The translations under genes were made by a program, and so were the position numbers. Shown in pieces: positions 42,499-45,678 of a stretch of DNA of 45,678 bases; the stretch's first letter is position 1; every line of letters begins with the position of its first letter. The DNA comes from Gordonia desulfuricans NBRC 100010. Its GTDB lineage: Bacteria; Actinomycetota; Actinomycetes; Mycobacteriales; Mycobacteriaceae. The notes beneath the pieces were generated by a model. It did not search any database. It worked only from the letters and a program-made list of their open reading frames with translations, and was not told the origin of the DNA. The DNA lies in assembly GCF_001485495.1 (NCBI RefSeq), contig NZ_BCNF01000080.1, positions 1-45,678 on the forward strand, read 5' to 3'.

Positions 42499-42512
42499 AT
42501 ATGGACCGACCA
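42499..42512 (-). promoter_or_regulatory. TGGTCGGTCCATAT site before the MFS gene
   Basis: Read on the minus strand. It matches 42625-42638 in 13 of 14 bases in opposite orientation, each upstream of its own gene. It contains GGTC-G-GTCC, FadR-like in style. No binding protein is identified. Confidence 0.5.
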
Positions 42513-42624
42513 AAAGTAAATATCGGACCTAGTACACAGTCACCCGGCGACGCACGCCATCCCGGCGACGACGTCGACCACCACTCTTGCGTCCCGCAAG
42601 GTTCCACGGTTAGTGTGGCGTAAA

Positions 42625-42638
42625 TGGTCAGTCCATAT
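42625..42638 (+). promoter_or_regulatory. TGGTCAGTCCATAT site before the BadI-like gene
   Basis: Lies 50 bp before the ATG at 42689, in a divergent gap of 269 bp. Mirror of the site at 42499. CATATACG follows and could include part of a -10 element. A weaker relative, AGGTCGTACCATTC, lies at 32665-32678 before the CoA ligase gene. Confidence 0.5.
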
Positions 42639-42688
42639 ACGCGACGGGCCGTCACCCCATCTACACAGCGAGAGGACACCGAAGTCTG

Positions 42689-43483
42689 ATGAGCGAATTC
42701 ACCGACATCACCTACGAGGTCGACAACGGGCTGGCATGGATCACGATCAACCGTCCGGAGCGCTACAACGCGTTCCGCGCGCAGACCGTCGACGAGCTGA
42801 TCCTCGCCTTCAAGCGCGCCTGGGCCAGCTCCGACGTGGGCGTCGTCGCCCTCACCGGCGCCGGCGACAAGGCATTCTGCGCCGGTGGCGACCAGAAGCA
42901 GCGCGCCGAGACCGGCGACTACGGCCCCTCCCAGAGCGGCCTGTTCGAGGTCGAGTCGCTGCACCGCGTGATCCGCGACAACCCGAAGCCCGTGATCGCG
43001 GCCGTCAACGGCCTGGCCATCGGCGGCGGCCACGTCCTGCACGTCCTGTGTGACCTCACCATCGCCGCCGACACCGCCCAGTTCGGGCAGAACGGCCCGC
43101 GCGTCGGTTCCTTCGACGCCGGACTCGGCTCGGGCTACCTGGCACGCGTCGTCGGCGAGAAGCGCGCACGCGAGATCTGGTTCATGCTGCGCCGCCTGTC
43201 GGCCGAGGAAGCACTCGACTGGGGTCTGGTCAACAAGGTGGTCCCGGCCGCCGAACTCCGCAACGAGGTGCGCGCCTGGGCCGACCAGATGCTGGACTTC
43301 TCCCCCACTGCACTCAAGGTGCTCAAGCAGTCGCTCAACACCGACACCGAGCACTTCGTCAGCGTGGGACAGATGGCGTACTCCACCCTCGAGATCTTCG
43401 GCGAGACCCCCGAGGCCCGCGAGGGTATCACCGCCTTCAACGAGAAGCGCAAGCCCGACTTCACCCCCTACCGGGGCAAGTAG
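42689..43483 (+). CDS. BadI-like 2-ketocyclohexanecarboxyl-CoA hydrolase (crotonase fold, MenB relative)
   Basis: Crotonase-superfamily enzyme of 264 aa. It starts FTDITYEVDNGLAWITINRPERYNAFR, has TGAGDKAFCAGGDQ, GGGHVLHVLCDLTIAAD, GSFDAGLGSGYLARVVGEKRAREIWFM (read in pieces) and ends EKRKPDFTPYR. Length and the short N-terminus fit Rhodopseudomonas BadI, which opens the 2-ketocyclohexanecarboxyl-CoA ring to pimeloyl-CoA. MenB (naphthoyl-CoA synthase) is the nearest relative and shares the GSFD and AREIWF motifs, but is usually longer at the N-terminus and sits in menaquinone operons. Here a dehydrogenase and dienoyl-CoA-reductase-type SDR follow, which favours a ring hydrolase. ATG at 42689. 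Another possibility is the cholesterol D-ring hydrolase type. Confidence 0.8.
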   Translation: MSEFTDITYEVDNGLAWITINRPERYNAFRAQTVDELILAFKRAWASSDVGVVALTGAGDKAFCAGGDQKQRAETGDYGPSQSGLFEVESLHRVIRDNPKPVIAAVNGLAIGGGHVLHVLCDLTIAADTAQFGQNGPRVGSFDAGLGSGYLARVVGEKRAREIWFMLRRLSAEEALDWGLVNKVVPAAELRNEVRAWADQMLDFSPTALKVLKQSLNTDTEHFVSVGQMAYSTLEIFGETPEAREGITAFNEKRKPDFTPYRGK

Positions 43484-43484
43484 C

Positions 43485-44621
43485 GTGCAGTTCTCCACAG
43501 AACAGCGTGAGTTCGCGGCGGCAGTGTCGGACTACTGCCGCCGCGAACTGGCCACCGTCGCCCAGCGCGATGCGGTGACCGACGGCGGGACCCTGGCCAA
43601 CAGTCCGACGGTGCTGGCCGACATGGCCCGCAACGGTTGGCTGGGGGTGTCGCTGCCGGAACAGTTCGGCGGCGGCGGTGCGGGATTCGTCGAGGAGTGC
43701 ATCTTCCTGGAGGAGTCCACCCGTGGACTGGCCCCGATCACCGCCTACTCCACCGGCCTGACCGCCGCACAGACCTATCTGCGGTGGGGCACCGACGATC
43801 AGAAGAAGACCGTCGTCACCAACCTGGTGGCCGGCAGGCTCGAGGCGATCGCACTCAGCGAACCCGGCGCGGGTTCTGACCTCGCCGGGCTCCGGGTGAG
43901 TGCCCATCGCGACGGCAGCCGCTACGTACTCAACGGCCAGAAGACCTGGATCTCGGCCGCTCATGTGGCCGAACACATCCTGGTGCTGGCACGCGAGGAC
44001 TCCAGCGGCACCAAACATCAGGGTATGACCCTGCTGATGGTGCCCACCTCGACCCCGGGGCTGACCATCCGCGGCATCGAGACGATGGAACCGCGGACCT
44101 GTAACGACGTGTTCTTCACCGACGTCGTGGTCCCGGATTCGGCGGTTGTCGGCACCCCGTGTCAGGCGTGGAAGCAGCTCATGCGTGGACTCTCGATCGA
44201 GCGGATGATCATCTCCGCCATGAGTATCGGTGGTGCACGACGCGCGCTCGACGACGTCATCGCCTATGCGGGAGAACGCGAGCAGTTCGGCCGGCCCATC
44301 TCGTCGTTCCAGGCCCTGCGTCACCGGATCGCCGACCTTGCCACCGACATCGAGATGGCACGGGTGTTCGTCTACGACGTCGCCGCCAAGATCGATGCCG
44401 GCCTCGAGGACGATCTCGCCCGTGAAAGTGCCATGGCGAAGATGCGCTGCACCGAGATCGCCAAGAACACCGCACTCGAGGCGATGCAGATGATGGGCGG
44501 CTACGGCTACGCCCGCGAATACGGCATGGAGGGCCAGGTCCGCCGCGCCCTGGCTCCGCCGATCTACGGTGGCACCAACGAGATCCAACGCGAGATCATC
44601 GCGAAGAACATCGGCCTGTAG
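43485..44621 (+). CDS. Acyl-CoA dehydrogenase, isovaleryl/long-chain type catalytic-base position
   Basis: FAD enzyme of 378 aa. It has LSEPGAGSDLAGLRVSA, LNGQKTWISAA, EREQFGRPISSFQALRHRIADLATD in parts and the C-terminal GGYGYAREYGMEGQVRRALAPPIYGGTNEIQREI in parts. The usual loop Glu is Gly (YGGT), while Glu239 in LSIERMIIS occupies the base position used by isovaleryl- and long-chain-type dehydrogenases, so it should be active. It could dehydrogenate cyclohexanecarboxyl-CoA (AliB-like) or a dicarboxyl-CoA after ring opening. GTG at 43485 follows the hydrolase stop by one base, with no strong ribosome-binding site, indicating coupling. Confidence 0.87.
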   Translation: MQFSTEQREFAAAVSDYCRRELATVAQRDAVTDGGTLANSPTVLADMARNGWLGVSLPEQFGGGGAGFVEECIFLEESTRGLAPITAYSTGLTAAQTYLRWGTDDQKKTVVTNLVAGRLEAIALSEPGAGSDLAGLRVSAHRDGSRYVLNGQKTWISAAHVAEHILVLAREDSSGTKHQGMTLLMVPTSTPGLTIRGIETMEPRTCNDVFFTDVVVPDSAVVGTPCQAWKQLMRGLSIERMIISAMSIGGARRALDDVIAYAGEREQFGRPISSFQALRHRIADLATDIEMARVFVYDVAAKIDAGLEDDLARESAMAKMRCTEIAKNTALEAMQMMGGYGYAREYGMEGQVRRALAPPIYGGTNEIQREIIAKNIGL

Positions 44622-44657
44622 GCAATCTGCCGGCCCCGACCATCGACGAGGTGTCCG

Positions 44658-45554
44658 ATGAGCGAAACCCCCTTCTCCTCAAAACTGCTGTCCGGCAAAC
44701 GCATTCTCATCACCGGCGGCGGTACCGGCCTCGGTCGCGGAGTTGCACGCCACCTGGTGGAACACGGCGCCGAGGTCCATTTATGGGGCCGGCGTGAGGC
44801 GGTCCTCGCCGAGGCCGCGGCCGAGGCTTCCGAACCGCGTCCCGGATCGGTGCACTACCACACCGTCGACGTTCGCGACTACGAGAACGTCGACGCCACC
44901 ATGGGTGCCATCTGGTCCGAGCACGGCCCGCTGACCGGCGTGATCAACAACGCCGCGGCCAACTTCATCGCGCAGACCAAGGATCTCAGTCCGCGCGCCT
45001 TCCAGGCGATCACGAGCACCGTGATGAACGGCTCCTTCCACACCGCACATGCCGCGGGTAAGCGGTGGATCGCCGACGAACTCCCCGGCTCCATCCTGTC
45101 CACCCTCACCACCTGGGTGTGGACGGGGTCGGCCTTCGTCGTCCCGTCGGCGATGGCCAAGGCCGCTGTGCACTCCATGACCATGTCCCTGGCCGTCGAG
45201 TGGGCCAAGTACAACATCCGGGTCAATGCCGTTGCCCCCGGACCGATCCCCACCGACTACGCCTGGGAGATGCTCAACCCCACCGACAAGAGTTCGGTGG
45301 GCGCCACGCAGACCGATCAGATCCCCGCCGGCCGGGCCGGGACGATCGACGAGCTCGCCAACCTCACCATGTTCCTCCTGTCGGATGCCTGTGACTACCT
45401 CACCGGCCAGACGATCGCCATGGACGGCGGCCAGATGCTGGCCGGACCCGGCACCTTCGCCGGTCTGACCACACTGTCCGACGCCGACTGGCAGCAGATC
45501 AAGGAGACCAGCAAGGCCGCTTCGGAATCGAGCAAGTCCCAGCGAAGTGTCTGA
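44658..45554 (+). CDS. 2,4-dienoyl-CoA-reductase-type SDR
   Basis: SDR of 298 aa. The nucleotide loop is TGGGTGLGRGV (19-29), and NNAAANFI (97-104) matches the NNAAGNF signature of peroxisomal and mitochondrial 2,4-dienoyl-CoA reductases. The active site reads Ser164-Ala-Met-Ala-Lys168, without the classic Tyr, as in that subgroup where a different Tyr takes part. It may reduce a dienoyl-CoA, or oxidise the 2-hydroxycyclohexanecarboxyl-CoA as BadH does; the signature favours the former. ATG at 44658 has GAGGTG nearby. It lies 36 bp after the dehydrogenase and is followed by a strong terminator, so the operon ends here. Confidence 0.87.
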   Translation: MSETPFSSKLLSGKRILITGGGTGLGRGVARHLVEHGAEVHLWGRREAVLAEAAAEASEPRPGSVHYHTVDVRDYENVDATMGAIWSEHGPLTGVINNAAANFIAQTKDLSPRAFQAITSTVMNGSFHTAHAAGKRWIADELPGSILSTLTTWVWTGSAFVVPSAMAKAAVHSMTMSLAVEWAKYNIRVNAVAPGPIPTDYAWEMLNPTDKSSVGATQTDQIPAGRAGTIDELANLTMFLLSDACDYLTGQTIAMDGGQMLAGPGTFAGLTTLSDADWQQIKETSKAASESSKSQRSV

Positions 45555-45569
45555 CACCCGCAACACCGA

Positions 45570-45598
45570 AATGGCCGCTGTCGTCGACAGCGGCCATT
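45570..45598 (+). terminator. Terminator of the BadI-like operon
   Basis: A perfect 13-bp stem AATGGCCGCTGTC with loop GTC, starting 15 bp after the SDR stop. The tail TCTCGTG lacks a T-run, usual in high-GC bacteria. Confidence 0.88.
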
Positions 45599-45615
45599 CT
45601 CGTGTCCCCACAACT

Positions 45616-45634
45616 CATCCACGGCCCGTGGATG
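45616..45634. repeat. Perfect 19-base palindrome CATCCACGG-C-CCGTGGATG
   Basis: A second hairpin 18 bp after the terminator, directly before the end repeat. It may be part of a dispersed repetitive element. Confidence 0.6.
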
Positions 45635-45653
45635 ATTGATCCGGGCTACCGGT

Positions 45654-45676
45654 CGATGATTGAGCCGGGACCGAGC
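45654..45676. repeat. 23-bp repeat, inverted copy of 23-45
   Basis: Core CGATGATTGAGCCGGG. It ends two bases before the window end. A degenerate copy, GATGATTGATCCGGG, lies just upstream at 45631-45645, mirroring the two-unit layout at the other edge. Confidence 0.75.
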
Positions 45677-45678
45677 AT

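Noticed and set aside
42689..43483. MenB (1,4-dihydroxy-2-naphthoyl-CoA synthase)
   Set aside because: Motifs overlap with MenB, but length, short N-terminus and neighbours fit a BadI-like ring hydrolase better. Not fully excluded.
23..45676. Attachment sites of an integrated element
   Set aside because: The repeats are inverted, not direct, and no integrase, tRNA or mobility gene is present.

Overview
The window looks like chromosomal DNA from a high-GC, mycolic-acid-type actinobacterium, probably Gordonia or a close relative. The evidence is strong G/C bias at third codon positions, many GTG starts, tightly overlapping operons, a probable F420-dependent luciferase-like oxidoreductase, and PucR, PaaX and MocR regulators. 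The genus is inference from gene style and was not tested. I see no rRNA, tRNA, phage, transposase or CRISPR array. A 23-bp perfect inverted repeat lies at the two edges of the window (23-45 and 45654-45676), so the segment may be a contig bounded by a dispersed repeat.

Region 1 (about 1-11.4 kb, all minus strand) is a LacI-controlled nitrogen-heterocycle or amide catabolic locus. It holds a RutA-type pyrimidine/amide oxygenase, a nitrilase-superfamily amidohydrolase, an amidase-signature hydrolase, a DHA2-type MFS transporter and an isochorismatase-fold amidohydrolase, followed by a separately promoted RbsB/RbsA/RbsC-type ABC importer. The same TGACTTCGAATGT operator-like sequence occurs twice before the importer and once before the oxygenase, which ties both units to one regulator.

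Region 2 (11.4-18.1 kb) continues the nucleobase theme. A PucR regulator is divergent from a yeast-type cytosine deaminase, a 2-oxoglutarate/Fe(II) oxygenase and a luciferase-like oxidoreductase. An NCS1 (cytosine/purine) permease and an NfsA-type nitroreductase follow. Region 3 (18.1-21 kb) has a small secreted protein, a sulfite-oxidase-fold molybdoenzyme with its flavin reductase, and a PtpB-like phosphatase.

Region 4 (21-29.5 kb) contains two inverted, paralogous gene modules around a pair of LuxR-type regulators. Each has a DUF7065/DUF7064-like protein, an aminoglycoside-phosphotransferase-fold kinase and a small protein. The right-hand module is intact and also has a zinc alcohol dehydrogenase. 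The left-hand module is decaying: one protein is cut to half and the small gene has an in-frame TGA.

Region 5 (29.5-45.6 kb) is the most striking. It has a MocR regulator, an acyl-CoA ligase, an acyl-CoA dehydrogenase, a double-hotdog thioesterase and an SDR, all divergent from a PaaX regulator. PaaX is followed by two subunits of the benzoyl-CoA reductase / 2-hydroxyacyl-CoA dehydratase superfamily, their ATP-dependent activator and a small Rossmann protein. An MFS transporter and then a BadI-like ring-opening hydrolase, a second acyl-CoA dehydrogenase and a dienoyl-CoA-reductase-type SDR complete it. The set resembles the Rhodopseudomonas bad/ali (benzoate and cyclohexanecarboxylate) pathway, placed in what seems to be an aerobic actinobacterium. 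A CoA-thioester reductive or radical-dehydration route ending in ring cleavage is the likely theme; the substrate is unknown.
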